A DNA stretch of 64,000 nucleotides from contig JALJCS010000001.1 in the NCBI GenBank assembly GCA_023055355.1, positions 66,691,381 to 66,755,380 of the forward strand, in the 5' to 3' direction. Below are positions 1 to 13,900 of the stretch, in pieces. The DNA is from Agelaius tricolor (Eukaryota > Chordata > Aves > Passeriformes > Icteridae). The position numbers were made by a program, and so were the translations under genes. The notes beneath the pieces were generated by a model. The model ran no database searches. It was not told the DNA's origin and saw nothing but the letters and a program-made list of their open reading frames with translations. The number at the start of each line of letters is the position of its first letter. The stretch's first letter is position 1.

Positions 1-1787
1 ATATTGGAAAAAAAAATATAAGTGGTTGCACTTGGCACTAAATGTATAGATGTGACATAATGTATATAGGAATATAAAGCTAAGCAAGTTTTCAAATCTG
101 TCTTGGTTGCAACTGTGTTGTCTGAAATAACATGTCTTATCAGTTTCCATAGGGCGCTGGAAGCGTGTTTCCTCAAATCATAGGAAGAGCAATTAAAAAA
201 CTTCCCTCACTTGCCATAATGAATTGCTTCTGAATGATCTTAAGGTTGATTATCACTTGAAAGGTTGCTGCTGTGTGGAGCAAACTTCAAGACTTTAAAG
301 GCTGAATGAACTTGCAGAATAAAATGAGCCCAAATAAACCTCCTGCCTGGGAAAGCTCAAATAACCACTTCTCAAAAAGTTTGGATTTCCAGGAGATTCA
401 GTCTTGCATGTAATTTTAAAGCTACTGAGACCCACCTAGAACACATTTCTACTTCTTAAGTTCTCTACATAAAAAGCAGGATGACACTATATTTATCTTC
501 CCTACTTGAACTGAAAACTCAGGAATTTTCTGTTCTTAGGATGTCAGTGTGGAGCTCACTGCCCTGGGGTATTTGTTATATTTGCAGCTTGTAGGCACAA
601 CTGTAACAGAAGGAGTAGCTGCTGAAAAGGAAGTGTGAATTAGGCATGGCTGTTATAAAAAATTGCTGATTTCAGCTATTTTGAAAATTCACTGGTAATA
701 CATTGTAAGAATGTGCCTCATTCATAGGGACTACATGAAGCAGGAAAGGGTGAAATGCAACATATGGAATATATTACTAACTAGTCAAAAACCTTGTCTT
801 CCTAACTCCATGGTCATCACTGAAGTCTATTTCCAGCTGTAATGTAGCTCCACGTTCATGCTTTCCACAAAGGGACAGTGTGTAAGGAGGAATCCTTTAA
901 TTCAGGGCCCAGTGAATTGATGGAAATTCCCTCAAGAAAATCTTTGGAGTGAGTTCATGGTAGTGCTATTTTTTAGATTTAATATAATTATTTCCACTGG
1001 GTTTGTGCATATGCAAAATGTCCACAGAATTTGTATGTATTTAAAATGTGTCTGCATGATTCTGGAAGGAAGTTTGCCTTCACACAAAGCTAACCAGTGA
1101 GTTCTGTGCCCTACACAGACAGTTTCCTGTAAGTTTGGCTGTAGCTGTGCAGAGGATGCATATGGAGATGAAGCACTAAGTAAGTCTGAATAGAGTCCTG
1201 TGTCCAATTGACAGTCTGATAAATTTGTAGTCTTGTTCTATGGTCTGGATTTATGTAAAAAATAGGAAAGTCTTGAGTATTTTCATTAATCAGAAAACTA
1301 CCACTATTTTTTTTCTTTTAACTTTAAATATACTTAAGTTTATCTTGGAGTAAAACATTTTTCCCTCCCTTTCATGGACATGAGATGTTTTGAATCCTGT
1401 CTCAACTGTTTAAGATGATACCTTGGGCCAATACAGTGCTATTGAAATAGTCCCCTTGAAAATATTTTCAGAAGTCTCTTATGCTTTCTCCATTTCTATT
1501 CAGAAAAATTTTACTAAGTAGCTGTAACTAAAAATACACTTACACAAATATGGGGTAGTAGTCACAACTGCTCACATTGAACCTGGCCCGTTTCTGTCTG
1601 ACTTATCAAACTGTCTTTGTCTTTAAAATGCCATGCAAGTTACTCAGTAACATTTTCAATATATTCTTTTATGTGTTTTTATGGGCTTTGCAGCTTTTAG
1701 TGGGTGAGGTAAAAGGTTTTTACCTTTGAGATGCAGGGATTGCCATGAAAGATTATTTCTTACTGTTATATTGTATTTTCCCCTCAG
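1..1787 (+). other. ROS1: 3' part of ROS1 intron 5
   Basis: Intronic by position: the first exon found begins in mid-codon and encodes the start of FN3 domain 1, so earlier coding exons must lie upstream. The stretch is AT-rich and ends in a pyrimidine tract and CCTCAG. The longest open frames (for example 932-1207 on the minus strand) show no protein-like composition or known motif. I see no repeat family I can name. Confidence 0.8.
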
Positions 1788-1936
1788 GCTACTTGAACAA
1801 ACCAAGTGCTCCATTTGCATCTGCCATTGGAAACCACAGTGTCACATTAGGGTGGAAGGCAGCTAACATCTCTGGGGTGAAATATGTTATCCAGTGGAAG
1901 TTCAACAAGCTCCCTGGTGACTGGAGGTACACAGAA
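1788..1936 (+). CDS. ROS1: ROS1 exon 6: first half of FN3 domain 1
   Basis: 149 bp. The exon follows a CCCCTCAG acceptor, completes a codon begun upstream and ends on a codon boundary before GTAAGG. The peptide starts [10 protein letters not shown] and contains [20 protein letters not shown], with the Trp and the Tyr-x-Val-x-Trp strand expected of the B and C strands of a fibronectin III fold. One N-glycosylation sequon (NHS) and a second (NIS) are visible. Intron 6 (1937-3127, 1,191 bp) shows only AT-rich sequence and a loose repeat of ATTGCATCAAT near 2826-2873. Confidence 0.93.
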
Positions 1937-4900
1937 GTAAGGGAGAACACCTCTTTTTACTTTGCAAGGAAATTGGCTCTTCTCTGCTCTTTTTTATTTT
2001 TTATTTTTAGAAAGATATTGGATAATATGTTAGGTACATGAAAGAGATTTTGAAAATCATGGGTGGCAGGGGGAAGCTGAGAAGCTGGGGATTATTCCCC
2101 ATTTCCTCTAGCACAGGAACTAGACACCTTGATGGAAACTAGCCGGCAGCAGGTTCAAAACTAGCAAGATGTATTTCCTCACTGAATGGGTAGTTGAAAT
2201 GTTCCGCTACTTCCTGGCATGTGTGGATGTTAAATTGCTAAATTTAAACTCCTGAATATTAAAATTGCTAAAATTACTAAATTGGGTTTGAGAAGTGACT
2301 GGAAAAATTAGCAGAAGGAAAAATCGAGTTCTAATAAATGCAAATATTCCCATTCTTTCATGTTGAGTCATGCTTGTGAAAAGCCAATGAGAATATTCAG
2401 GAGAAATATAGCTGTAGGCTTTGTCCTGTTTTTTTTTTTTTAATACCTTTCCCTAGAGAAATTTTTTTGTTTCTTGTCAAAGCACAATACTTGGCTAGAA
2501 AGACCTTTGTTCTGACTCAGTAGAGTTATTCTCATAATTTGTTCTTTTGCGTCAGCTGTACACTTGTTATCTTGCCATCATCTCTATTGGATCAATTTAC
2601 AGGGCTTGACAAGTTGGTGCCAGAAATCAAAGGTAAAGATAATTTGCTAAGCAGGAAGTTATTCTGAATGAATCATTGATGAAATAATAGGGAGCAATTA
2701 CTTCAGACAATAAATATTTCAGTGTAACTAGGATCCTTTGTATCTGTAACCTGTGGTATACGTTTAAAATACATTGCTTGTTACATGCTACTATTTCAGG
2801 TTTTTTTTACTTTTTTCTTAAAATTTACATATTGCATCAATTAATTACATATTGCATTAATATTGCATCAATCCTTTGATCTACCTGCTTATTGTTGGGA
2901 TTTGGTACTGTGTTCTGAGGAAAGAGAATAGAAAATGTTCTGAAGAGATGGAAAATCAATGTCTATGCTGAAAATAACTGTCAGAATTTCCTCTTAATTA
3001 AACTTATGATGCTGCCCTTTTTTATCCTGAAATAATGTATATTGTTGTATGAGACCTCTTTTGCTCTCATAAAAGTAGCTGCAGCTGGAGGAAGGAAAAG
3101 CCCAATTGTGTTTGTGCATTAATCTAGGTAGTATCTGAAACTTCATATACCATCAAAGACCTTCAGGCCTTCACAGAATATGTGTTTCAAGTGGTTTGGA
3201 TCATTACGTCTCAGCTGCAGCTCCATTCTCCACCTAGCCCCAGCTACCGGACACATGCTTTTGGAGGTAATGAATTGTGCTATTAATTTCATCTTTCAGG
3301 ACCTTAACAGAAACATTTGAGTTTTGCTGTTGTTTCTTTGGCAGCAGACATTGGTGCCTAATCTTTAGAACCATGTGTGTGTCAATTCTTGGGTAGCTGC
3401 AGAAGACCAAACTAAAAAACCAATAAGTTCTTTTTGTTTGACTGAGAAGATTTAGGGCTTCTCCCTGCTTTTGGTTTTAAAAGCAAGCACAGAAAAGTAC
3501 ATGGCCAAAATTGTGAGGGTACATGGGATACTTTTGTACATAATTATGCATGTATTTGATTGAAACACAGTCCTGTTTTTCTGAACATTAAAAAAAAGCT
3601 GAAATGCTGCTGGAATGTTAACTGTCCCTAATAATATTTGTTGGTGTATAAGTGAATAAACAGGTGTGAAACCTAAAAATGTATTTAAAAATCAAAATCA
3701 GTTAATGTCTTAATCAAGTTCTCGAGTCAGTTATTTCTGTCTTGCAGTTCCTGCAACAGCTCCTGTCATTAAAGACATTCAGAGTTCAAGTCCAAACACT
3801 GTTGAAGTTAGTTGGTCTCCACCACTTTTTCCGAATGGATTGATTATTGGATATAACTTGCTCCTGACCAGTGAGAATCATGAATTGCTGAGAGCCTCAA
3901 GAGGGCACAGCTTTCAGTTCTACTCCACCTTCCCAAACACCACTTACAGGTACAAAAAGAAAACATACCAACGTGGCCAGGTATGAGGTCATGCTTCTTG
4001 CCCAGATAGCACCAAGTAGGCCTTAATGCCGCTTCTGCACAACTGTGCTGTTTACTTACATCCTTGCCAAAAGCAAGGACACCTTCCTTGAGGTAACGGA
4101 GTTACCCCAGGTAGCTTGGCTGCTTTTGCAGAAGTCAGATGGTGAGGAAGGAAAAGCACCTGGATATAGGGCTGGGAAGCTCCATTTTCTTAGCTAATGT
4201 TTTTAATTTTTTAGGCTTGTGTGGCATGCTTTCAGTACAGAGGGAGAAAGACCGAAGGGTCTTCTCTAGTCCTGTAAGCATCTGGAAAAATTCCTTTATT
4301 TTTATTAAACGCAAATGTCTGCATTCTGCTTGCACTGGTAAATACAGATCTTCCTTGGAAATGAAGTTGAGTTGCTCTTCTGAGTCTGAAAATTTATTTT
4401 GAATTGAAATTTAGAAGATTCTATTGTTTTTCGGCCTTTGTGCAATTCAGACTATGGTTAGTTTTGCTTTTTTATTCTGAATTTCCCCAGAGCATTATAT
4501 TTAAACAGGCATTTTCTGAAAGTCAAGCACTTCTGTAGCAGCTTCCCAGCTGGATAAAATGTTTCTCAGGCCATCTTTCAAAAGGAACCTGCCAACCAAA
4601 ACCTGTCTCTTTGGTGTGCCATAGGTTCAGTATTGTGGCAGTTAATGAGGTCGGTGCTGGACCCCCTGCCGAAGCCAACATCACAACCCCGGCATCCAAA
4701 GGTACAAGAGCAGCAGAGTCTTTACCACTGTCTCTTCCTAGGGACAAACTCATGTCCCCTGGCCTGCCACAGTCCTGGCAGGAGTACAAATATTTAGACT
4801 GTGAACATGTGAAGGAGTTGAACACTGGGGAGTCAATAGCACATCAGAGGAGGTCCTGCTCTCCAGCTGCGGACATAAGGCATCACAGCATGGAAATGAT

Positions 4901-7900
4901 CACTTAATGTGAAACTCTTTTGTCAAAAATTCTCAATTATCTCAAGCCAAGTATGTGAAATCATGCCAACTTTTTTTTTTTTGCTCTTTCATGGAGGTAT
5001 TTGTTTTATTACATCAACTAATTAATATTGAAGGTAATGATGCACTATAGCTATTACTCAAAGAATTGCAGAATTATCAATTAATTGGCAGAGAAAGATA
5101 GATACACGTTGAGATAGAACACAAATAAGAGTGAAATCAATGAAATTGATGTTATCAAAATGTTCTTTTAGGAAAGAAAATAAAAGAATTCCCTTCTCAT
5201 TAAAAGATTCAGTTGTCAAACACCTGGAAATGCTTCAGCTTTATGAAAACACTTCAAGACTGTCTCTGAATTGCCATTGGTTAGAGACATTGAACTTGCT
5301 TCTCTAGTGCTTTTTAAAATATTGGGGTTTTTTTTGTCTGTATTAGCTCAGACACACTGTTTCCTTACTTACAGCTCCACGGAGGTTTGCTCTAGGGCTG
5401 GCTGACCCTGAGTTATAAATATTTGTATCATTTTTGAAAAGTCCAGACTGTGTTCACTATGTCAATCCAATTGTCAATTAATTTAAGGTAGAAAACAAAC
5501 AAGAAAACAAACTCCATAGCCCCTGAAACCCCCACCTGATGGGGGTGGGGAGCCACCCCACCCCCCTTACTAGTCACCACATAAAATTTCAGTTGTTTCC
5601 CCCTGAATTGCACAGGCATGTGCTTTCTCTCTGTGCTAACATGAACAGGAACAGCGTTTTGTCATGCATCGTGTCCAGAAATGGTTCTACTGCATCAGGC
5701 ACTAAGCTGTGTAGATCTGAGCCCTGACAAGGGTCGGGGAAAGAATCTGATTTCTGCTGTAGATTGCAAGAAACATTGCTTGAAGAGATAAAGAGGTGAT
5801 ATTGGCCTCTTGTACTTTGCTCTGAAAGCATCGTTATTGAAACTACTCACAGTGCATCATGTGAGAAATACACACAGCTCAATCTATGCAGATTATCAGA
5901 ATACATTAAGACAGCATTTGATCACAGTTTTGTGATATCCATATGAGGAAATGATATCTGATTGCAGACAGCTGCTTAAGCTGGAGAGGAGAAAAAAAAG
6001 GGAAGGATTGTTTGCTGATGGAAATTAGCCAAAATCATACTTGAAATAATACACCATCTTTAAAAATGAAAGTAACAATCAATTTAACAAGGTGTGTGCT
6101 AGATTTCCAAGGATCTGAGATTCAGAAGCAAGGCAAGCTCTTCCCCAGGCCTATGTATAGACCAGACAGAAGGTACAGATTTACTGCAGAGGTTTTGATG
6201 TAAATCACATGGGCCTTAATAAGCATGAAATCAGTTTATTTGACCAAAACTATCCTTGTTGACTTTAAATTTTGTGACTTTATTAGAAAAAAAATTAGAA
6301 AGTTTATCACCTTTGAAACAGATGATATTATCCCATTATCATCTGTATCTGTAATAGGTACTTGTTTTTTGAATAAATCACTAATCATTACAATAAAACA
6401 CCTGAAATGAACATACTTGCCTTGCTTTTCTCTAGCTCTGTGGGATAATATTTTAGTTTGACTGGGGTTTCCAAAGAAGTCCAGAGAGGTTAAATGTCCT
6501 ATTTCTGCTGGATCTTGAAGTCACGTGGGTGTCTTAGTGCCTTTATTTCCTTGAGCCAGTAAGGCTTCATTTGCTCCAGCTGACTTTCCCTCCCTAAGGA
6601 ACTGACTATTGTTGCAGGAATGATGGTGGGAAATTCACATGGCCTGTTCTCACCCTGTGTGAGGAGCCAGAATCAACTGTAATGGTGAAGAACTCCATAT
6701 ACTTTCAGCACTCAAAGGGTTTAGGCTTTGGTCTGTCACTGCTAATGTAAGGGTGTATTCATACCTACAGACATACGTACCTTTGGGCACACATGCATAT
6801 GCATGGCTGTTAAGGATGTATCTGAGTTAGCCATATGCTGTGGTCATCTAAATTCTGAATTTTTCTGTTTGCCAGTTAAGGAAAAAGCAGCATGGCTCTT
6901 TCTATCCAGAAAAGAGTCGTTAAGGAAGAGATACACAGGGCATTTCCTTGAAGCTGCTCAGTGCCTGACAAATGGTGTTATACACCACAACATCACAGGT
7001 AAAATCAGACTGGGCTCTCTACTTTTCTGTCAAGTGCCACTAAGACCTCTTTTCACTAAGGACAGAATGCACCTCACGTAGCTTGAGACAGTATCTAGTC
7101 TCCCTTTATAGTCTATGAGGAGAAATAGAAACTTTCAGGACATGATTTGTTATATTTGAGGTGACAGGCATTAGGAAGCAATAAATGGTTCTCCCCAGTG
7201 CAGCTGTTTCTCCACTGTATCTAGGCACCTGGTGCATTTTTTTACATTGTAGGTATCTAAATTGAAGTAAGATGAATCCATGTTTCCCTGCGATTAATAT
7301 CTACTTTTTCTCAACATGAATATGGGGAAATGAAGAGATTCAGACTTCTGAATAAAATAATGCCAAGTTCTAAAATATAGTGCTAGTGTGTTAGCATACT
7401 AATGAGGCATTTAGCAGCTGGAGTCACCAGATAACCACGTTATCTCAAATTACTCACCACTCCAATGTTTCTTACCTACAGTGATCCTTGGTGACAGTGT
7501 GGAAATCTGAGTTTATCTACCAAATTTCTCAGAGCCATAAAGGCTCCAGAGAAAGAATGTTGCCCCTGACTAAATAGCCTTGGATAGTGCAGAGGTGGCA
7601 CAGATTATCTCATGTTTGAATTCTAGAGTGAGTGGTGCTTTGTGAGGAGATGCCAGCTGCATCTGTTTGACCTGTAGCGGGGCAATCAGTGTCGGTTTGC
7701 ATATTACATGTCCTCTCTTTGATTACCTTTCTGAAGGGCAATTCTCTATAATAATGTCACTTACAAAGCAAATGGGAATGTTTCATTATTATCTGAAAGA
7801 AAACTAGAAGTGAGGAGAAAAAACAGTTAATTTTTCTCTGATGATGATGATGGTGGGTTGCAGACTGAAAAATATGTATTTTCAAGGCAAGTAGAAAAAT

Positions 7901-10900
7901 TATCTGAAAAATGGAAACCTTCTTATATTATCTGTGTGCACATATCTTTCTATTTTTAGGTATTTCTGTGAATATTTATCAGCAAGTTGTCTATTTTTCT
8001 GAAGGGAATTCTATCTGGGTGAAAGGCATTGCAAATATGTCTGATGTATCCAACCTAATGCTCTTTTATGCTGGCTGGGGGAATATTGTGTCCATCTCAG
8101 TAGACTGGCTTTACCAGAGGATATATTTTGTCATGAACGAAAAGGTAATGCTCTAGTGCTTAATTTGAACGATTACATGATTAATTTTACATGAGAAAAA
8201 TATTATTTATGTATAGATATGTATGCACAAAATATAATTACAAAAATATATTTTAATATAACATTAATATTCACGTATTTAGTAATTTAACAAAGAAGAA
8301 AGGCTTGACTATGAGGTCATATTTAAAGTGAACACCAAACATGGAACTCTGGCTCCTTGCCTTATTTTTCTCCTTAGTACATAGCTGTTTTGGTTTTAAT
8401 TCGTTTTTGAGACTGCCTTCACACCCTCCTCATATCCAGTATTGGCGCGCTGTTTCTCTTGGTTACCCATCTACTCTGTTCATTTCCTACTCTGCCTCAG
8501 GAAGGTGGTCAGATAACTAGATGGTGATTTTTTGCTGTCTGTCATAATTGACAAAATATGTTAAGTGTTTCATACAATAGCAACAGCTCAGATTACAGCT
8601 ACTGCAGTTTGAAATGAAAACGGAGATTAACCCTGCACTGGATTTCCTACTCATAAAACATCAGTTGCACTAATGGTCAGACTTTGCGCGTACCCATGTA
8701 ATCCTCTAATGTACAAAGGACTAGAAACCTGCCCATAATGGTTAGTGGGGGATTTTTATTTTTTTAATCCTCTTGCCGTGTTTGACCTTTTGCTTACTGA
8801 ACAGGGAGCAGGAAAAGCAGTAGTGATGAAAAGATACAAATGAGCGGTAGATGAACAGATCGATGGCAGAGATGTCTGAATTCCAAGGTATCGCTTCCAG
8901 GACCAGAAAAGCACTTCCCTTTCCTGCCAGATCATTTTCAAAGTACAGTTTGCCTATACCCTCAAAATTGAGTATAGGCAGTTGATAACCAATTTTCCCT
9001 CCAGCTTAGAGGTATGAGTGACAGCTTCAGGGTAAGCTGTCGTGGCTTTCCGTACAAGGGTTATCCTTGGCTGACTGAATGCTCAGGAGCCCAGAAGGAC
9101 CTAGGACTGTGAGAGAGGTGTTTTACTCTCTTCATCCCCTGAAGGATTCTTGGGTCAGCTTGTCTGCTCATTAGCAAACACCCTATGAATGCATCATCCA
9201 TTTTTCTTCTCGTTTCCCAGATACATTTCTGCCACTTAGAGAACTGCACGGTAGCTGAAGACGTCACTCCTCTTTACGTGACATCCCCTAGGAAGGTTAT
9301 AGCTGATCCCTATAATGGGTAAGTGAATTCCTTTGAGCCCTTGGTGCCAAAGGTGCTATAAAGCTCCTCTCTAATTTTCTCCACTTCATTAGTCATCTAG
9401 GTTCCTGTTTCAAGCACTTAAGTTAACAAAACAAAAGGGTAACAAATAACAAGCTACAAAACAACTGGAACAAGAGAGATGCCATGCAGTATTGTTTCGT
9501 ACATTTTCTTCTTTAGGGCATTAGCAGAAGAGATAAAGCTTTTCCAAACCAGAAATTTGAGTTTCAGAAATGTCATGCTTTTATGAAGATGAATCTCAAT
9601 GAATTTTAAATGTTCATGCTTAGCATTTAAGGTATTATAGAAGAAAATATTTTCCAATAATCTGCTATGCAGATTCCCAGAAGGTCAAAACTGATGTGTC
9701 TACTTCCCCAGTGTATATATGTATATATATATGCACTGATAGTGCCAAAAGCATTTTTCTATTGTGCATAAAGATAGGCACATGTCTTAGCTGCTGAAAT
9801 ATTTGTGGCTCAGCAGACTTCTTGCACTGTAGTTATTTGGGTTTATTTTGCTCTGTGGCCAGTTATATCTTCTGTCTCCTGGAGGATGGCATATACAGAG
9901 CAAATCTTCCAATCTTTCCTGGCACTGCCTCTGCAGCTTCACCAGTGGTGAGATCCAGTGCTCTGAGAACCTTCACAATCAACTTCCAATCTAAGAGACT
10001 CATTTTCTTCAACAAAACAGAACAGGCCTTTGTGTCAGGTTTTCTTGATGGTTCAGAGTTTCACACGCTGCGATCACATGTGCCATTTAATGACATGGAG
10101 AGCTTCGTTTATGAGGATAACACATTTACAGTCACAGATGGCTCGGCAGTTTTCCACGAGGAGGTCTCTCCAGTGGGAAGTTCTAGCTTCAATGAGTATA
10201 TTGTGGACTGCGATTTGGCGTACCCAGAGTACTTTGGCATTGGCAACTTGGTTTTCTATGGGCCATCAACTCAGCCTTTTCCTTTACCAACTGCTCCTCA
10301 TCTTGTCATGGCTCTGTTTGGATTGGACCAAGCTGTGATCAGCTGGAGACCACCTGAACACACCATTGGAAGCAGTAAGTTCAACTAATTATCCCTGAAG
10401 GTTCACTTCTTTTCTTTCTACAGAGATAATTTTCTGGTTTCCCTTTTCTTGACTTGGGCTTTAGTGACTTCAATAGAAGATAGTGATGGAAGTTATGTAA
10501 TTACTTCTGCTTCAAAAATTTAGCCCATAATTTGCCAGTAAAAGAGATAAATTGTCTAAATTAACACAAGTGTGTGTTGGCAATTCATATGCCCCCTGCA
10601 AAGATTTTAAGCAAAACTTGATCTTAAGTATGTTATGGAGTAGCAGTAATGCTGGGTACCGGTATCACATAGGAAATGGATGGCAGAGATGTAATGACTT
10701 TTGATCAGTGACTGTGCTATGGTTTCTACCCTCTGCACATGTGTCTTTGAATACCAGAAAATCACCTGGCCAGGGAAAATTTTTGTTCTAATTTCATTCT
10801 TCATGGGGGATTGAAGCATAGGGCCAGAGGGCAAGAGTGTAAATTTTTAATGTATCTCTTTCCTAATTCCACTGGTATTGGCATTTTTGAAAGGAGTCTT

Positions 10901-13900
10901 CAATGTACATTTTTCTCAAAGGATGTGTATCAACAGTTACAACAATTTACTCTGTACTCACACAATTATTTGCTTCACACAGGTTTATCTGCTTGGCAGA
11001 ACTGGACCTACGATGTGAAAGTGTCACCTCAGCACCCATTTGAGGAAGAATGGCTTGTCTCAAATATTAGTAGCACAAGGCTTACAGTGAAGGGGCTAGC
11101 CAGCTTCACAGCATATGAAGTGTCAGTCAGAGCTGTGTCTCCTGCTGGTGCAGGGCCATGGTCAGAGTCATTTAGAGGTACAACTTTAGAAGAAGGTGAG
11201 AATTGCTTTGTCACACAGGAAAAATGGAGAACAAATTGTGTATAAATCTTTCCACCTAGTGAGGCACACACTTTTGGCAAAGACTGCAAAATAAGGAGCA
11301 TAAAAAGGTTTTTCTTAGAATTAAAGAATACAGGATAAGTAAATTTGCTTTTATTTAAAGTAGTAAGATTTTCAAACTAGAATAATGATATTAAATATTA
11401 TTTATGCATTAACAGTTGGTACTTATCTTCATTTTTCTAATGCAAATACTCTATCAAAATATTATTTGATACAGTAAAAGAGGTGTTATCCCTTTTCATT
11501 GCTCTGTAAAAAACTTTATATGATGAAGTGGTTTGTGCAATGCCCTGAGGATTAATGACAATTCATGGAAAAGTGCAGCTCACCAAATGCTGAAAATCCT
11601 TGATTTGAGCATAGATAATCAGGGAAAATGGATGTGTGCAAAATGTCTGAGATTTCCATGTCTTTGGAATGTTTTTTGAAACCTTGTTCACCCAAATTAA
11701 CCTGAGGGGAAAATAGCTTCCAGTTTAAGGGGCTGGACTGTCTTGGGGTGACTTTTACCTGACTTTGGTAAGGACAGTTCCAAACCCACAGTGATTTTTC
11801 AGCATCTAATAGGATTCCAAATTGCCTTATTGTTCTGGATCTGAAGCTGCCCTGAATCTCTGAATTCCTCAAATTATGATATTTTCATGTATTTCTTCTT
11901 TGTCCTTTATTCCTTAGGACAGGGGCAGCTTTAAAGGTGCTTTTGTAACTTTCCAGGAACAGGAACCTCTGCTATTGAAATACAAATATTAAGATAAATT
12001 GCTTGTTGATGTGCACAACTGCAGTTTTCTTCCTTTGTAGCTGAAGAAGAACCATATATATTGGCTGTGGGGCCTGAGGGTCTCTGGAAGCAGCGATTGG
12101 ATAGCTACAGACAAGGAGAACTCCTCCATCCTCATATAAGAAATGTTTCAGGTACATACTAAACAATTTGCACGCTGCTGCTACAGGCTTTTTGGCATTT
12201 CTTAGCTCTCCATAAATTTCACCAACAGCACTGAAAGACAAGAGTTCTCTAGACTTGAATGTTGTGCAGAGCAGTACAGCGGCTTCGCTGATCCAACACT
12301 TTGGGTTCATCCCCTTCTATTTTACGAGTCAAATTAATCCTTAGTGAAACCCTTCTGACATCACCACAGTTACAGCAGAGCTAAAATCAACCCTCTAAAC
12401 TAAGTAGGTCTGTCTCCAGCATCCCAATATATGTCATACATTTATAATAATCAGGGCTATATATGTACAATACATGTACATTATTTCCTGTAAGGAAGCA
12501 TTTACCTTCACATTAGCTGAGCCTAACTGTACATTTGTATTGATTTTTAAAAAGCTGAAGTGCATGACTGCTTTTTATTCTTTAAAACAATGGAGTTTTT
12601 TTTTTAAATTTACATGTTTGTGTAATGCTTAACATCTTTTTTTTCTTCAAGACCTCGACTGGTATAATAACACTCTTTATTGGATTAATTCCATGGGGCA
12701 AGTTCAGACCTGGACGTTGAACAAAAGAAAGGGTACCAATGAGAACACTTATGTGTCTGATGTCAGAAATGCAAGGATGTTGGCCTTTGATTGGTTGGGT
12801 CAGTGCTTGTATTGGGCTGGCAAAGCAAATATGGTAGGTACAGCTGCATTTCTTAAAAGAAAAAAAACCCTTAAGTCAACAATAAAGACTGTAAGGCTGT
12901 ATTTGGGAAAATAATCCCTACTTCTTGCAATCTGAGATACAGTTGGACCTTTGCTATTATAATGTAGAACAAGGAGGCCTTTCTTTACTTAAGTGATTTT
13001 CCACAGTTATACAGAAGTTTGGGGTAAAATATTCACTAACATTCACTAATGCAGGATACTGAATTCACCAGGTGCAAAACAGGCAAATCAAACATATTAT
13101 CCACAGTTTTGTTGGATTCAACATTGTGAAAATTAATGAAGATAGTGAAAATGGAGGCTGCCCTGTTGATCTCAGCCAAGAAGTAGATGGACTTTATTTT
13201 AATCAAATTTGGCACTATTTGTTTACACAGAGATTTTCAAGGTTGACCTCTGCTCTGTGATATTTTGCAGATCACTGCAGTTAAAAAATAATTACAATTG
13301 CACTTTGTACACTCTCATATCAGGAACACTGACATGTGAATTATTTAAAAGGTATCTGACTTCAAAATTGTAGTGCTAATTTATGCAGTGCTGTCAAATT
13401 ATGCCTTTCATTCCTTGTAAGTGCAAAGTCAGAAGCTGTTTTAAAAACTGGAGCTAGGAGGCCAGATTTCACACTGCCTTGCACCCTCATTTACACTTGT
13501 GAATAGTGAATATGAAGTGGGTGAGAAGTTCTGTCAGACAGAAGGCTGCCAAAACTGGGAAAGCGAAGGGAAAAAGCTATTTCAGCTTTTTTCTTTTGTT
13601 ACTTTCTGGCAAAAATGAACTAATAATTTTGCATTATTCTTCATCCTTTTACTTTGAATGCAAAAGGTTTAGGCTTTGAAAGCTGAAGGCTCGCACAGTC
13701 TTTTGATAAGCAGCTGTGGAAAAGTCACTAATGTACACTAAGCTGATCATAGCTGATGTGATGCTAAAGTCAATTTTTTTGTCCCTAGATTTACAGAAAA
13801 TCACTGTTGGGAGGCCATATAGATGTTGTAGCTCATGTTGTATTCCCAGTGAAGGATCTAGTTGTGGATTCAGTAAATGGCTATTTGTACTGGGCCACAA

